Source: an uncultured Lachnospiraceae bacterium
Lineage (GTDB): Bacteria; Bacillota; Clostridia; Lachnospirales; Lachnospiraceae
Assembly (NCBI GenBank): GCA_910579425.1
Contig: CAJTVL010000023.1
Coordinates: 1 to 59,124 of the forward strand
Direction of reading: 5' to 3'
DNA length: 59,124 bases
The notes beneath the pieces were generated by a model, which saw only the letters and a program-made list of their open reading frames with translations, did not search any database and had not been told where the DNA came from. The number at the start of each line of letters is the position of its first letter. Position 1 is the stretch's first letter. Shown piece after piece: positions 42,582-51,582 of the stretch. Position numbers and translations under genes: made by a program.

Positions 42582-43484
42582 ATGGTTATCAATATGAAAA
42601 AAGAAAACGGACAATTTGGCGCAAGTCCTAAAATTGTGAAGGTTTTTATCTATCTGGTGCTGGCCCTTCTGGCAATCACGATCCTGGTTCCGGTGGCGTG
42701 GGTGTTTGTGGCTTCCATCAAGGAAAATTCCGAATTTTACAGAAACCCCTGGACCATTCCCCAGGGCTTCCACTATCAGAACTTTGTAGATGCATGGCAG
42801 ACGGCGAATATGGGCGAATATATGCTCAAGTCCGTCATAGTGACGGCTATGGCGCTGTTTCTTTTGGTGGTGATCGCCCTGCCTGCCTCCTATGTGCTGG
42901 CGAGGTTCAAGTTTAAGAGCAAGGCCATCTGGAACACGCTTTTTATGGGGGGACTGTTCATCAATGTAAACTACATTGTAGTGCCCATTTTCCTGATGCT
43001 GAATAACGGGGATATGTTTTTGCGGAAGGTGACGGGGAATCCCTTCTTTTTAAACAACCTGTTCATTCTGGCTCTGGTCTATGCGTCCACGGCCCTTCCG
43101 TTTACCATCTATCTGCTTTCCGGCTATTTCAAGTCCCTGGCAAGAGATTATGAGGAGGCGGCTTATGTGGACGGGGCGGGATATACTTACACCATGGTGC
43201 GCGTGATTATCCCTATGGCCAAACCCAGTGTGGTGACGGTGATTCTGTTTAATTTCCTGGCTTTCTGGAATGAATATATTATTTCCATGACATTACTTAC
43301 CAAGCAGGATTTAAAGACCCTGCCGGTAGGACTCATGAATCTGATGGCGGCGCAGAAATCCGCCGTACAGTACGGACAGCTTTATGCAGGTCTGGTGATC
43401 GTTATGCTTCCCACGCTGATTTTGTACATGTGTGTACAGAAGAAGCTGACCCAGGGTATGACCATGGGCGGACTGAAAGGATAG
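42582..43484 (+). CDS. Sugar ABC transporter permease (MalG-like)
   Basis: A 300-aa inner-membrane protein with six helices and the EAA loop DYEEAAYVDGAGYTYTMVRV. The start is ATG 42582, close behind AGGAAGGAG; ATG 42594 is an alternative. It is the second half of the heterodimeric channel for the disaccharide importer. Confidence 0.93.
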   Translation: MVINMKKENGQFGASPKIVKVFIYLVLALLAITILVPVAWVFVASIKENSEFYRNPWTIPQGFHYQNFVDAWQTANMGEYMLKSVIVTAMALFLLVVIALPASYVLARFKFKSKAIWNTLFMGGLFINVNYIVVPIFLMLNNGDMFLRKVTGNPFFLNNLFILALVYASTALPFTIYLLSGYFKSLARDYEEAAYVDGAGYTYTMVRVIIPMAKPSVVTVILFNFLAFWNEYIISMTLLTKQDLKTLPVGLMNLMAAQKSAVQYGQLYAGLVIVMLPTLILYMCVQKKLTQGMTMGGLKG

Positions 43485-43494
43485 GAGGGAGAAG

Positions 43495-43674
43495 ATGAAC
43501 GAATTTACAAAGAAAATCATCATCGGAATTGTGATCTTTGTGGTTTTTGTGGTGTGTGTGGCCCTTGTGGTGGCAGGGCAGAGAAATATCGGCCCCTCCG
43601 GCCTTTTTACGCAGATGGCGGGACTTGCCGGACTGATCATTTTGCTGTGGCTTTATAACAGGCAATACAAATAA
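43495..43674 (+). CDS. Small membrane protein of the sugar ABC operon
   Basis: A 59-aa protein, MNEFTKK then a long hydrophobic helix (about 8-28), a short polar loop QRNIGPSG, a second helix (about 38-53) and the basic end LYNRQYK. It starts at ATG 43495 after a strong GGAGG, 10 bases after the permease stop, and is followed by the GH112 gene, so it is a genuine operon member. It resembles small two-helix proteins seen beside sugar importers in related bacteria (possibly DUF6903); the function is unknown. Confidence 0.8.
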   Translation: MNEFTKKIIIGIVIFVVFVVCVALVVAGQRNIGPSGLFTQMAGLAGLIILLWLYNRQYK

Positions 43675-43712
43675 AGAGTGAATATGAAACCTTGAAAGGA
43701 GCGGCTGTTACT

Positions 43713-45878
43713 ATGTATGAAAAAGGACGTGTCACAATACCAACCGATATGGATGTGATCCAGGACACTATCAGGCTTTCACAGAAGTGGGGGGCTGACG
43801 CGGTGCGCGACTGTGACGGAACCAGTTTTCCGGTAGAGCTTAAGGATGCAGGGCTTAAGGTGTATGCAACCTATTATACCACCCGCAAGGACAACGACTG
43901 GGCAAAGGCCAACCCGGATGAGATCCAGCAGATGTATTTGATGACGCCGGTGTATACGGCCTCGGGGGAGGAGCTTCGCATTTTACTGATGAAGGGACTT
44001 TATAAGGATATGCTCACGCCCAATACCAGAGACGATATTACCAGATGGTGGGAGGTGGTTGACAGGAGCACAGGGAAGGTGGTACCTGTTTCTGACTGGC
44101 ATTATGACGAAGAAAAGGGAGAGGTTGTGGTGAAGAGTATCCCTTTCCATGACTATACGGTGAGCTTTCTGGCCTACATCATGTGGGATCCGGTACACAT
44201 GTACAATGCCCTTGTGAATGAATGGCAGGGAGTGGAGCATCAGATCACCTTTGACGTGAGGCAGCCCAAAACCCATGCCTATACTTTGGAAAGGCTGCGG
44301 AAATTCATTGAGGAACATCCTTATGTAAATGTGCTTCGTTTTACCACATTTTTCCATCAGTTTACCCTGGTGTTTGACGAGCTGGGAAGGGAAAAATATG
44401 TGGACTGGTATGGCTATTCCGCTTCCGTGAGCCCTTATATCTTAGAGCAGTTTGAGAAGGAGGCGGGCTACCCATTCCGCCCGGAGTATATTATTGACCA
44501 GGGGTATTATAACAATCAGTACCGAATCCCGTCAAAGGAGTTTCAGGATTTTCAGGCTTTTCAGAGAAGGGAAGTCCGAAAGATTGTCAAGGAGATGGTG
44601 GATATTACCCATGAATGCGGTAAGGAAGCCATGATGTTTTTGGGAGACCACTGGATCGGCACAGAGCCCTTTATGGGGGAGTTTAAGGAAATGGGATTGG
44701 ATGCTGTGGTGGGAAGTGTGGGGAACGGTTCCACTCTGCGGCTGATCAGTGACATTGAAGGGGTATCGTATACGGAAGGAAGATTTCTGCCTTACTTCTT
44801 CCCGGACACATTCCATGAAGGGGGAGATCCGGTGAAGGAGGCCAAGGTGAACTGGGTCACCGCAAGACGGGCAATCCTGCGCAAGCCCATCGACAGGATC
44901 GGCTATGGAGGGTACTTAAAGCTGGCCCTGGATTTCCCGGAGTTTGTGGACTATGTGGAGTCTGTCTGCAGCGAGTTTCGGGAGCTGTATGACAACATCA
45001 AGGGCTGTGTGCCTTACTGCGTAAAGAGAGTGGCGGTGCTCAACTGCTGGGGCAAAATGAGGGCCTGGGGCTGCCATATGGTGCATCACGCTATTTACTT
45101 TAAGCAGAACTACTCCTACTCGGGAGTGATCGAGGCTCTCTCAGGGGCGCCCTTTGACGTGAAGTTTATCAGCTTTGAGGACATTAAGGAAAATCCAGGT
45201 ATCTTAAAGGAAATCGACGTGCTGATCAACGTGGGGGATGCGGACACGGCCCACACGGGAGGCGAGTGGTGGTGCGACCCGGAGATTTCCTGTGCGGTAA
45301 AGCAGTTCGTCTATGAAGGCGGCGGTATCATCGGTGTGGGAGAGCCCTGTGCTCATCAGGCCAACGGCCATTTCTTCCAGCTTGCCAATGTTTTCGGCGT
45401 GGAGGAGGAGAGAGGCTTTACCCTGGGCTACGATAAGTACAACTGGGAGGGCCACAGCCATTTCATCACAGAGGACGTAAAGGGCGAGGTGGACTTCGGG
45501 GAAGGCAAGAAGAATATTTACGCCCTGGAGGGGACTACGGTTTTGGTATCGAACAGCGCCTTGGGGGAAAAGGAGGTGCAGCTTGCGGTAAACAGCTTTG
45601 GAGAGGGCCGTGCCGTGTACATCAGCGGGCTTCCCTACAGCTTTGAAAACAGCAGGCTCTTATACCGGGCCGTTCTCTGGAGCGCGGGGGAGGAAGAAAA
45701 CCTTCGCAAGTGGTTTTCGGATAATTACAATGTAGATGTCCACGCTTATCCCGAAAACGGAAAATACTGCGTGGTCAACAACACTTATGAGCCTCAGAGT
45801 ACCGTTGTGTATAAGGACGACGGGAGCAGCTTTGGGCTGGAGTTGGATGCCAATCAGATTGTTTGGTATGAAATATAA
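43713..45878 (+). CDS. GH112 1,3-beta-galactosyl-N-acetylhexosamine phosphorylase
   Basis: A 721-aa cytosolic enzyme of glycoside hydrolase family 112, which splits galacto-N-biose or lacto-N-biose with phosphate to Gal-1-P and GalNAc or GlcNAc. Family segments include VSFLAYIMWDPV, VLRFTTFFHQFTLVFDE, KEAMMFLGDHWIGTEP, YTEGRFLPYFFPDTF and GVGEPCAHQ. The length matches characterised family members. Some GH112 enzymes act on galactosyl-rhamnose instead, and the sequence alone does not settle this. ATG 43713 follows GAAAGGAG. It is the last gene of the importer operon. Confidence 0.92.
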   Translation: MYEKGRVTIPTDMDVIQDTIRLSQKWGADAVRDCDGTSFPVELKDAGLKVYATYYTTRKDNDWAKANPDEIQQMYLMTPVYTASGEELRILLMKGLYKDMLTPNTRDDITRWWEVVDRSTGKVVPVSDWHYDEEKGEVVVKSIPFHDYTVSFLAYIMWDPVHMYNALVNEWQGVEHQITFDVRQPKTHAYTLERLRKFIEEHPYVNVLRFTTFFHQFTLVFDELGREKYVDWYGYSASVSPYILEQFEKEAGYPFRPEYIIDQGYYNNQYRIPSKEFQDFQAFQRREVRKIVKEMVDITHECGKEAMMFLGDHWIGTEPFMGEFKEMGLDAVVGSVGNGSTLRLISDIEGVSYTEGRFLPYFFPDTFHEGGDPVKEAKVNWVTARRAILRKPIDRIGYGGYLKLALDFPEFVDYVESVCSEFRELYDNIKGCVPYCVKRVAVLNCWGKMRAWGCHMVHHAIYFKQNYSYSGVIEALSGAPFDVKFISFEDIKENPGILKEIDVLINVGDADTAHTGGEWWCDPEISCAVKQFVYEGGGIIGVGEPCAHQANGHFFQLANVFGVEEERGFTLGYDKYNWEGHSHFITEDVKGEVDFGEGKKNIYALEGTTVLVSNSALGEKEVQLAVNSFGEGRAVYISGLPYSFENSRLLYRAVLWSAGEEENLRKWFSDNYNVDVHAYPENGKYCVVNNTYEPQSTVVYKDDGSSFGLELDANQIVWYEI

Positions 45879-45907
45879 TGGAAAGCAGGCTTTGTCCTGT
45901 TGAAAAA

Positions 45908-45931
45908 AGCTGCCTTTTGGCAGCTCTTTTT
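45908..45931. terminator. Bidirectional terminator after the GH112 gene
   Basis: Stem AGCTGCC/GGCAGCT with a TTTT loop, flanked by A6 on the left and CTTTTT on the right. It serves the GH112 operon and the convergent small gene. Confidence 0.9.
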
Positions 45932-46236
45932 CAGCGGGTAAAATCCTCAAGCCCGTTTTCGGTTAATTCCTCTTTCAGCATAGCGTTTTCTTTAGCGGAA
46001 ACAATACTTGCGAGATCCATATATTTGATAAAAATATCCTCCAGCGCAAGCCCCTTTTCCGCAGCAATTTCCTCCATAACCGGCTTTAACTTCTCAAGCT
46101 GGTAGGAAATGCGGGTTTTCTGGGGATCGATGTCGCCCAGTACCTTTTCCGCGTAAGCATTGATACGGTCAAGCATCTGCAGCTCTTCCCGGCTCAGGGA
46201 AGCGTCGGGGGAGGAAGAATGATTGGAATGAAACAT
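45931..46236 (-). CDS. Hypothetical helical protein, 101 aa
   Basis: Not recognised. The protein is soluble and mostly helical, with a Ser-rich N-terminus (HSNHSSSPDASLS) and then segments such as REELQMLDRINAYAEKVLG and LKPVMEEIAAEKGLALED. It has no cysteines and no signal peptide. AAAGGAG lies 7 bases ahead of ATG 46236, and a terminator follows, so it is a credible single-gene unit. It lies convergent to the GH112 operon and divergent from glgB. Confidence 0.7.
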   Translation of the reverse strand: MFHSNHSSSPDASLSREELQMLDRINAYAEKVLGDIDPQKTRISYQLEKLKPVMEEIAAEKGLALEDIFIKYMDLASIVSAKENAMLKEELTENGLEDFTR

Positions 46237-46378
46237 ATTTTTCTCCTTTTCTGTCCGGATTAAGTAAATAATTTATTTGCTCTGGCCATTGTATCACTTT
46301 CTATCCCATTTTTCCATATCTGCCGGAAAGATCATCCGGGTTTTGTCACTTTCCTGCATCAGACAGGAGCATTTACGC

Positions 46379-46407
46379 TTGTGTTATTTGGATATCTTTG
46401 CTAAAAT
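46379..46407 (+). promoter_or_regulatory. glgB promoter
   Basis: TTGTGT (46379-46384), 17 bases, TAAAAT (46402-46407). It leaves a leader of about 100 bases before glgB with no obvious fold. The remainder of the 275-base gap (46237-46511) shows nothing recognisable. Confidence 0.65.
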
Positions 46408-46511
46408 AATACATAAGAAATGTCCCTTATTGATGGAAATTGGACATAAAACAATATCCTTAAGGCCAACAGGCGTTTGAGGACATACTATCCCAAAATG
46501 GAGGTAAGATT

Positions 46512-48986
46512 ATGAATAACAGACTGTACAAGCTAATGAATTGGCCAAGGATTGAAGGGATTATCTATTCGGAGGAGGATCGGCCCCATGAAATTTTAGG
46601 GCCTCATATTGTGGGCAAGAGCGTATTATTTCAGACTTTCCAGCCGGGAGCCGGGAAGGTCTCGCTGATCACAGAGGACGGGAAAAAGACGGAAATGGAA
46701 ATGGTGGACGAGGCCGGCTATTTTGCCGCGCTTGTGGCGGGAAAAATTCCTGACCGCTATGAATATGAGATCTGCCGCGGGGAAGAAACCGTTTTACAAA
46801 AGGATGCCTATCGGTATCAGACCGGTTTGTCAGCCAAGGATATTGAGAAGTTTAATGCAGGTATCCACTACACGATCTATGAAAAGCTGGGCGCTCACTT
46901 TATGACCATCGACGGTACGGAGGGGACTTTTTTTGCCGTCTGGGCGCCAAATGCCCTGCGCGTCAGTGTGGTTGGGGATTTCAACCATTGGGACGGACGG
47001 CTCCATCAGATGACAAGGAACCCGGAGGGAGGCATTTTTGAAATTTTTATCCCCGATGTGAAACCGGGAGAATGTTATAAATTTGAGCTTAAGGTGAAAG
47101 GCGGTCTGACCTATCTCAAAGCGGATCCTTATGCCTTTGGCCAGCAGCTGAGGCCGGATACGGCTTCTGTCGTCCGTGATTTCCAATATGTCTGGAAGGA
47201 CGGAAAATGGATGAAGGACAGAGAAAAGCGCCAGCAGGAAAATGCGCCGGTCAGCGTTTATGAAATGTATCTGGGCTCTTTTAAGAGAAACAGGGAAACC
47301 AACGATTATTTAAATTACAGGGAACTGGCTCCGGAGATCGCCAAATATGCAAAGGAGATGGGATATACCCATGTGGAACTGATGCCTGTGATGGAGCATC
47401 CTCTGGACGCTTCCTGGGGGTACCAGGTAATCGGATATTATGTGCCCACCGCAAGATACGGCACCGCGGAGGATTTTATGTTCCTGGTGGATACGCTGCA
47501 TCAGGCGGGAATCGGTGTGATCCTGGACTGGGTTCCGGCTCATTTTCCAAGAGATACTTACGGGCTTTCACAGTTTGACGGTACCGGGCTGTATGAACAT
47601 GCGGATCCCAGGCAGGGGTCCCATCCTCATTGGGGAACCCTGATCTATAATTACGGACGTCCCCAGGTTTCCAACTATCTGATTGCCAATGCTCTGTACT
47701 GGGTGGAAAAATACCACGTGGACGGAATCAGAATGGATGCGGTGGCTTCCATGCTTTATCTTGACTATGGCAAGCAGGAGGGGCAGTGGGTTGCCAATAT
47801 TTATGGCGGCAACGAAAATTTAGAGGCCATGGAGCTTTTGAAGCATTTAAATTCCGTGATGAAAAAGCGTAATCCGGGGGTTTTGATGATTGCCGAGGAG
47901 TCCACTGCATGGCCGAAGATCACCAGCAAGGTGGAAGAGGACGGTCTTGGTTTTGACCTGAAATGGAATATGGGCTTTATGAATGATTTCCTTTCCTATA
48001 TCGGCTATGATCCCTATTTCAGGGCCCATCACCACAATGAGCTGACCTTCAGCATGGTCTATGCTTACAGCGAGAATTTTATGCTGGTGTTCTCCCATGA
48101 TGAGGTGGTTCATGGAAAAGCTACCCTGATCGGGAAGATGCCGGGCGTGATCGAGGACAAATTTGCCAATCTTCGTCTCACCTATGCTTATATGATGACT
48201 CATCCGGGCAAGAAGCTGCTGTTTATGGGTCAGGATATTGCGGAATTCAAGGAGTTTGACGAGACCAGGGAAACGGAATGGGGCCTGCTCTCTTATGAGC
48301 CTCATAAGGGCGTTCATCAGTTGGTAAAGGATCTGAACGCCTTATATAAAGAAAAGCCGGCGCTCTACGCCATGGATACCAGACCGGAGGGATTTGAGTG
48401 GATCAATTGCATTTCTCCTGAAAAGTGTATGGTTTCTTTCCTGCGAAAGACAGATAAGATAAAAGAGACTTTGGTCGTGGTGGCAAATTTTGCCAACCTG
48501 GAACAGGAGTTTACTATTGGCGTACCCTATGAGGGCAAATATAAGGAAGTGCTCAATACAGACGCCAAATGCTATGGCGGCCTCGGACGCGTTAACGGAC
48601 AGGCCGTATTTGTGGAGGAAGAGGAAACAGACGCAAAACCCTATTCCTTTAAGATGACCAGCGCTCCCTTGTCTGTCAGCATCTTTTCTTATGTGCCTTA
48701 TACCGCCAAAGAAAAACAAATGATTGCCAAAAAGAAGGCAAGACTGGAAGCTGAAGCAAAGGCGGAAAAAGCCAGGCTGGAGGCCGAGCAGGCAAAGGCG
48801 GACGCACTGAAAGCCAAGGAAGAGGCCGAACGGGCCATGCGGCAGGCCGCAGAGGCTGAGGCCAGGGCGAAGGAAGCCGAAAAACGGGCGGAGAAGGAAA
48901 TCCAAAAAGCCCGTGAGGAATTATCCAAAGCGGAGGAAATCCGCAGGGAAGAGGAAATATGTTCACAGGCAGCAAAGGCGAAATAA
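46512..48986 (+). CDS. glgB: 1,4-alpha-glucan branching enzyme with coiled-coil tail
   Basis: An 824-aa glycogen branching enzyme (GH13). An N-terminal carbohydrate-binding module and CBM48 (FFAVWAPNALRVSVVGDFNHWDG) lead to the catalytic barrel with DWVPAHFPRD, nucleophile Asp in DGIRMDAV, acid Glu in AEESTAWP and FSHDEVVHGK. The normal enzyme ends near residue 735. About 90 further residues form a highly charged helix rich in Ala, Lys and Glu (repeats of KAEKARLEAEQAK type), an extension unusual for the family. GGAGGT precedes ATG 46512. No other glycogen gene is adjacent. Confidence 0.94.
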   Translation: MNNRLYKLMNWPRIEGIIYSEEDRPHEILGPHIVGKSVLFQTFQPGAGKVSLITEDGKKTEMEMVDEAGYFAALVAGKIPDRYEYEICRGEETVLQKDAYRYQTGLSAKDIEKFNAGIHYTIYEKLGAHFMTIDGTEGTFFAVWAPNALRVSVVGDFNHWDGRLHQMTRNPEGGIFEIFIPDVKPGECYKFELKVKGGLTYLKADPYAFGQQLRPDTASVVRDFQYVWKDGKWMKDREKRQQENAPVSVYEMYLGSFKRNRETNDYLNYRELAPEIAKYAKEMGYTHVELMPVMEHPLDASWGYQVIGYYVPTARYGTAEDFMFLVDTLHQAGIGVILDWVPAHFPRDTYGLSQFDGTGLYEHADPRQGSHPHWGTLIYNYGRPQVSNYLIANALYWVEKYHVDGIRMDAVASMLYLDYGKQEGQWVANIYGGNENLEAMELLKHLNSVMKKRNPGVLMIAEESTAWPKITSKVEEDGLGFDLKWNMGFMNDFLSYIGYDPYFRAHHHNELTFSMVYAYSENFMLVFSHDEVVHGKATLIGKMPGVIEDKFANLRLTYAYMMTHPGKKLLFMGQDIAEFKEFDETRETEWGLLSYEPHKGVHQLVKDLNALYKEKPALYAMDTRPEGFEWINCISPEKCMVSFLRKTDKIKETLVVVANFANLEQEFTIGVPYEGKYKEVLNTDAKCYGGLGRVNGQAVFVEEEETDAKPYSFKMTSAPLSVSIFSYVPYTAKEKQMIAKKKARLEAEAKAEKARLEAEQAKADALKAKEEAERAMRQAAEAEARAKEAEKRAEKEIQKAREELSKAEEIRREEEICSQAAKAK

Positions 48987-49043
48987 GAGGATATGTGCCT
49001 GCACCGCAAAATGCGCGGGTTACGGAAAGACACAGGTAATATT

Positions 49044-49883
49044 ATGCTTGAGAATGAAATGAATCCGGGAGTGATAGAGGAGTTTCTGGCGCAGCTCCCG
49101 GAAAAAGCCTTTCATTTAGGGCTTCGGGTGGCTCTTGCCGCTTTGGCCTTTGCCATCGGGATGCAGTTGATCAAACTGGTCAGAGGCATTTTAAAGAGAA
49201 CCCTTACCAGAAGCCATATTGACAGCAGCGCGGTACATTTCATCGATTCCTTTGTAAAGTTCAGTATGTATTTCGTGCTGATCCTGATGATTGCCTCCGG
49301 GCTGGGAGCGGATGCGGCCAGCATCCTTGCCCTTTTGGGCTCGGCCAGTGTGGCTGTGGGTCTGGCTGTCCAGGGAAGCCTGAGCAATCTGGCCGGAGGC
49401 GTTCTTTTGCTTGTTTTGAAGCCCTTTACCGCAGGGGATTATATCAAGGACGCCCAGGGGAACGAAGGGACGGTGGAGGCGGTGGATATTTTTTATACCC
49501 AGCTCGTGACCCCGGACAACAGAATGGTGGTTTTGCCCAACGGGACGCTGGCCAACGGAACCATCACGAATTTCACCCTGCGGGGCGAGCGGCGGTTCGA
49601 TATTCCGGTTGCCATTTCGTACGGGGATGACATCAGAAAAGCCAAAGAGGTGATCGAAGGGATCTTAAAAGAGGATGCTTCCGTTTTGAAGGAGCGGGAA
49701 ATTGCAGTTTTCGTGGATTCTTTAGGCGACCACGGGGTCAATTTATATGCCAGGGGCTGGGCTCTTACGGCGGATTTCTGGCCCGCCAAATGGCGCATCA
49801 CGGAGCAGATCAAATATGCGCTGGATGAGGCCGGGATTTCCATCCCCTATTGGCAGATGGATGTGCATGTGGATCAGGGGTGA
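49044..49883 (+). CDS. mscS: Small-conductance mechanosensitive channel (MscS family)
   Basis: A 279-aa membrane protein with three N-terminal helices; the third, pore-lining one has the Gly/Ala pattern ALLGSASVAVGLAVQGSLSNLAGG, followed by the beta domain (VVLPNGTLANGTITNF). It releases osmolytes on hypoosmotic shock. The start is uncertain: ATG 49044 gives the usual N-terminus but has only AGGT upstream; the frame is open from 48993, just after glgB, which has AAGAGG ahead of it. Confidence 0.9.
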   Translation: MLENEMNPGVIEEFLAQLPEKAFHLGLRVALAALAFAIGMQLIKLVRGILKRTLTRSHIDSSAVHFIDSFVKFSMYFVLILMIASGLGADAASILALLGSASVAVGLAVQGSLSNLAGGVLLLVLKPFTAGDYIKDAQGNEGTVEAVDIFYTQLVTPDNRMVVLPNGTLANGTITNFTLRGERRFDIPVAISYGDDIRKAKEVIEGILKEDASVLKEREIAVFVDSLGDHGVNLYARGWALTADFWPAKWRITEQIKYALDEAGISIPYWQMDVHVDQG

Positions 49884-49907
49884 GGCTGCCAGGTGTCAGA
49901 AAATGAA

Positions 49908-49936
49908 TCGACTTTCCTGTCTGTCTATGCTATACT
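49908..49936 (+). promoter_or_regulatory. Promoter of the broken small gene
   Basis: TCGACT (49908-49913), 17 bases, TATACT (49931-49936). It matches the promoter of the intact paralogue at 56887-56915 in both boxes and spacing. Confidence 0.65.
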
Positions 49937-49984
49937 GAATGTGACACAATGATAGGTTTCATAATCTGGTCTGGAGGTGATAAT

Positions 49985-50179
49985 GTGCCATCTGCTAATT
50001 TGGAAATAATGCAAAGAGCGCTTGACGATTTTGCTAAAGTACAAAGACGCATGATTTTAGCAAAAAAAGAAAATGCTGCTGAAACATACGAGGATTAAAA
50101 AAAAGAGTATAAAACATTAAAGGCTTTGCTAAATGTGTCGGGTGTAAACCTTACAGAACTAGACGAGATCAAGGAGTAG
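49985..50179 (+). pseudogene. Small-protein gene, copy 1, broken by a nonsense codon
   Basis: This reads in frame from GTG 49985 to TAG 50177 and is clearly a paralogue of the 63-aa gene at 56967: both share DDFAKVQRRM or EDFAKVQRRM, LKALLNVSGVNLTE and the end DEIKE. Here codon 38 is TAA (50096-50098) where the intact copy has Leu, so the product stops after about 37 residues. GGAGGTGAT precedes the start. The A/T-richer base use suggests a diverged, decaying copy. The function is unknown. Confidence 0.8.
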
Positions 50180-50486
50180 AATTTCCCTTTATTTGTTTCA
50201 GATGATTTTATGCGTTTAGGGAACGGTGTCTATCGGTGGTATAATTGGTTTCTTGATCAGCGTAGCAATTGTGAAAGTAAGAAAAAAGGTTTGAGTTAAA
50301 AAAGAGCCGGGATGTCATGTCCTGGCTCCTATCTGTTTATTCTGCTGTTTTGTCAGTTCCTTCCACATTATCCAAAGCATATTCAATTAATTTGATAGAA
50401 ATAAGTATGGGATTGCGGTATTCTGTTGAAGATATATGTTCTGTATATTGGGATTTGAGATGCAAACAGGGGTGGAGGCTCACAAA
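50180..50486. other. Gene-poor remnant region with weak terminator
   Basis: No intact gene is seen. A 38-codon open stretch (PLFVSDDFMRLGNG onward, about 50187-50300) could be the tail of a lost gene, but it is not recognised. A 9-bp imperfect stem GAGCCGGGA/TCCTGGCTC (50304-50328) lies after it with only a weak T-rich tail. Confidence 0.5.
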
Positions 50487-51008
50487 ATGGCAGAGAGTCA
50501 AAATATTGAATGGAAAGAATCGTGGCGTGACGAATATCTTAAATGGATATGCGGATTTGCAAATGCACAGGGCGGCAAAATTTATATTGGAACACGAGAT
50601 GATGGGACGGTAATTGGAGTTCGTAATTCAAAAAAGCTGTTAGAGGATATTCCCAATAAAATTCAATACAAATTGGGAATTATGGCAGATGTGAATCTGC
50701 TTACTAAGGTGGACTGGATTATATTGAAATTGTCGTTAGTCCGTGGGCGTTTCCCGTCAACTATGATGGAGAATACCATTATAGAAGTGGCAGTACAAAA
50801 CAGATGTTGCGGGGAAATGCATTGACGAATTTTTTAATGTCAAAGACTGGATTGAAATGGAATGCAGAGACAATATCTAATATTGGGGTAGATGATTTAG
50901 ATCAGGAAAGCTTTGATATTTTTAGAAGAGAAGCTTTGCGAAGTGGGCGAATGACAAAAGAAGATTTGGATATTGCGAATGTCGAGCTGTTGGAAAAAAT
51001 GGATTTAG
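50487..51008 (+). pseudogene. AlbA_2/Schlafen-like ATP-binding regulator, frameshifted remnant
   Basis: The start ATG 50487 follows GGTGGAGG. The first part (IEWKESWRDEYLKWICGFAN and GGKIYIGTRDDGTVIGV) is the AlbA_2 domain of RecG-like/Schlafen-type putative regulators. Near 50709 a single base seems lost; reading then continues in the other frame through YIEIVVSPW, YHYRSGSTKQMLRGNAL and ESFDIFRREALRSGRMTKED to about 51005, where it joins a remnant of a different gene. The usual C-terminal half is missing. Base use is A/T-rich compared with neighbours. Confidence 0.8.
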
Positions 51009-51309
51009 TAGTAGGAGAAGATATTGTAGTCTGTGATAAAGGAAGAAAATGGCTGTCAATCTTGCCACAGGATGATTGGTATTGGATGATTTATATTTAG
51101 ATTTAGTAGTTTATCCGGATGGGACCATTATAGTTGATGATATGGACGAACTAGAAGAAGCATTATCAAAGAAGGATATTACGCAAGAACAATTTAATCT
51201 TGCAGTCGAAACAAGTCATAGATTGCAACGAGGAATGTTAAGTAATATTTCTTCGTTTATGGAATATACAAAAAGGTGCTGTGAAATGATTAGGAAATTG
51301 CGGGATTGA
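51009..51309 (+). pseudogene. DUF402 protein remnant
   Basis: DKGRKWLSILPQDDWY (about 51030-51080) resembles the GYKWLxLFP segment of DUF402 proteins, and DDLYLDLVVYPDG with DMDELEEALSKKDIT resembles their C-terminal part in a shifted frame (51076-51309). The central piece between them appears deleted, and the N-terminal end is lost where the gene abuts the AlbA_2 remnant. DUF402 includes nucleoside phosphatases, but this copy cannot be functional. Confidence 0.65.
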
Positions 51310-51398
51310 TAAATGGAAGTGATATAATCAAGGTAAAATTTGTGCAGTTATAAATTAGATAAGTGAAAAGGGATAGAAAAATTGTGTAAAAATTGTAC

Positions 51399-51427
51399 TT
51401 GCAAATTTTGGCGACAGCCTTTATAAT
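51399..51427 (+). promoter_or_regulatory. tRNA-Thr promoter
   Basis: TTGCAA (51399-51404), 17 bases, perfect TATAAT (51422-51427), 10 bases upstream of the mature tRNA 5' end. Confidence 0.85.
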
Positions 51428-51437
51428 AAAAATCGAT

Positions 51438-51510
51438 GCTACTGTGGCTCAGTTGGTAGAGCAGCTGATTCGTAATCAGCAGGTCAGGGGTTCGAGTCCC
51501 CTCAGTAGCT
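51438..51510 (+). tRNA. tRNA-Thr (anticodon CGT)
   Basis: A complete 73-base cloverleaf. The acceptor stem is GCTACTG (51438-51444) with CAGTAGC (51503-51509), the anticodon stem is GCTGA/TCAGC with loop TTCGTAA, giving anticodon CGT for ACG codons, and the T-loop is GGTTCGAGTCC. The 3' CCA is not encoded. It stands alone with its own promoter and terminator. Confidence 0.97.
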
Positions 51511-51517
51511 TTTTGGA

Positions 51518-51541
51518 AGCTGGTGATCACCGGCTTTTTTT
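51518..51541 (+). terminator. tRNA-Thr terminator
   Basis: Hairpin AGCTGGTGATCACCGGCT with one G-T pair, followed by T6 or more, directly after the tRNA. Confidence 0.88.
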
Positions 51542-51582
51542 GTATACACAGGGTCGCATAAGGAAAATAGCTGTTGAAGCAA

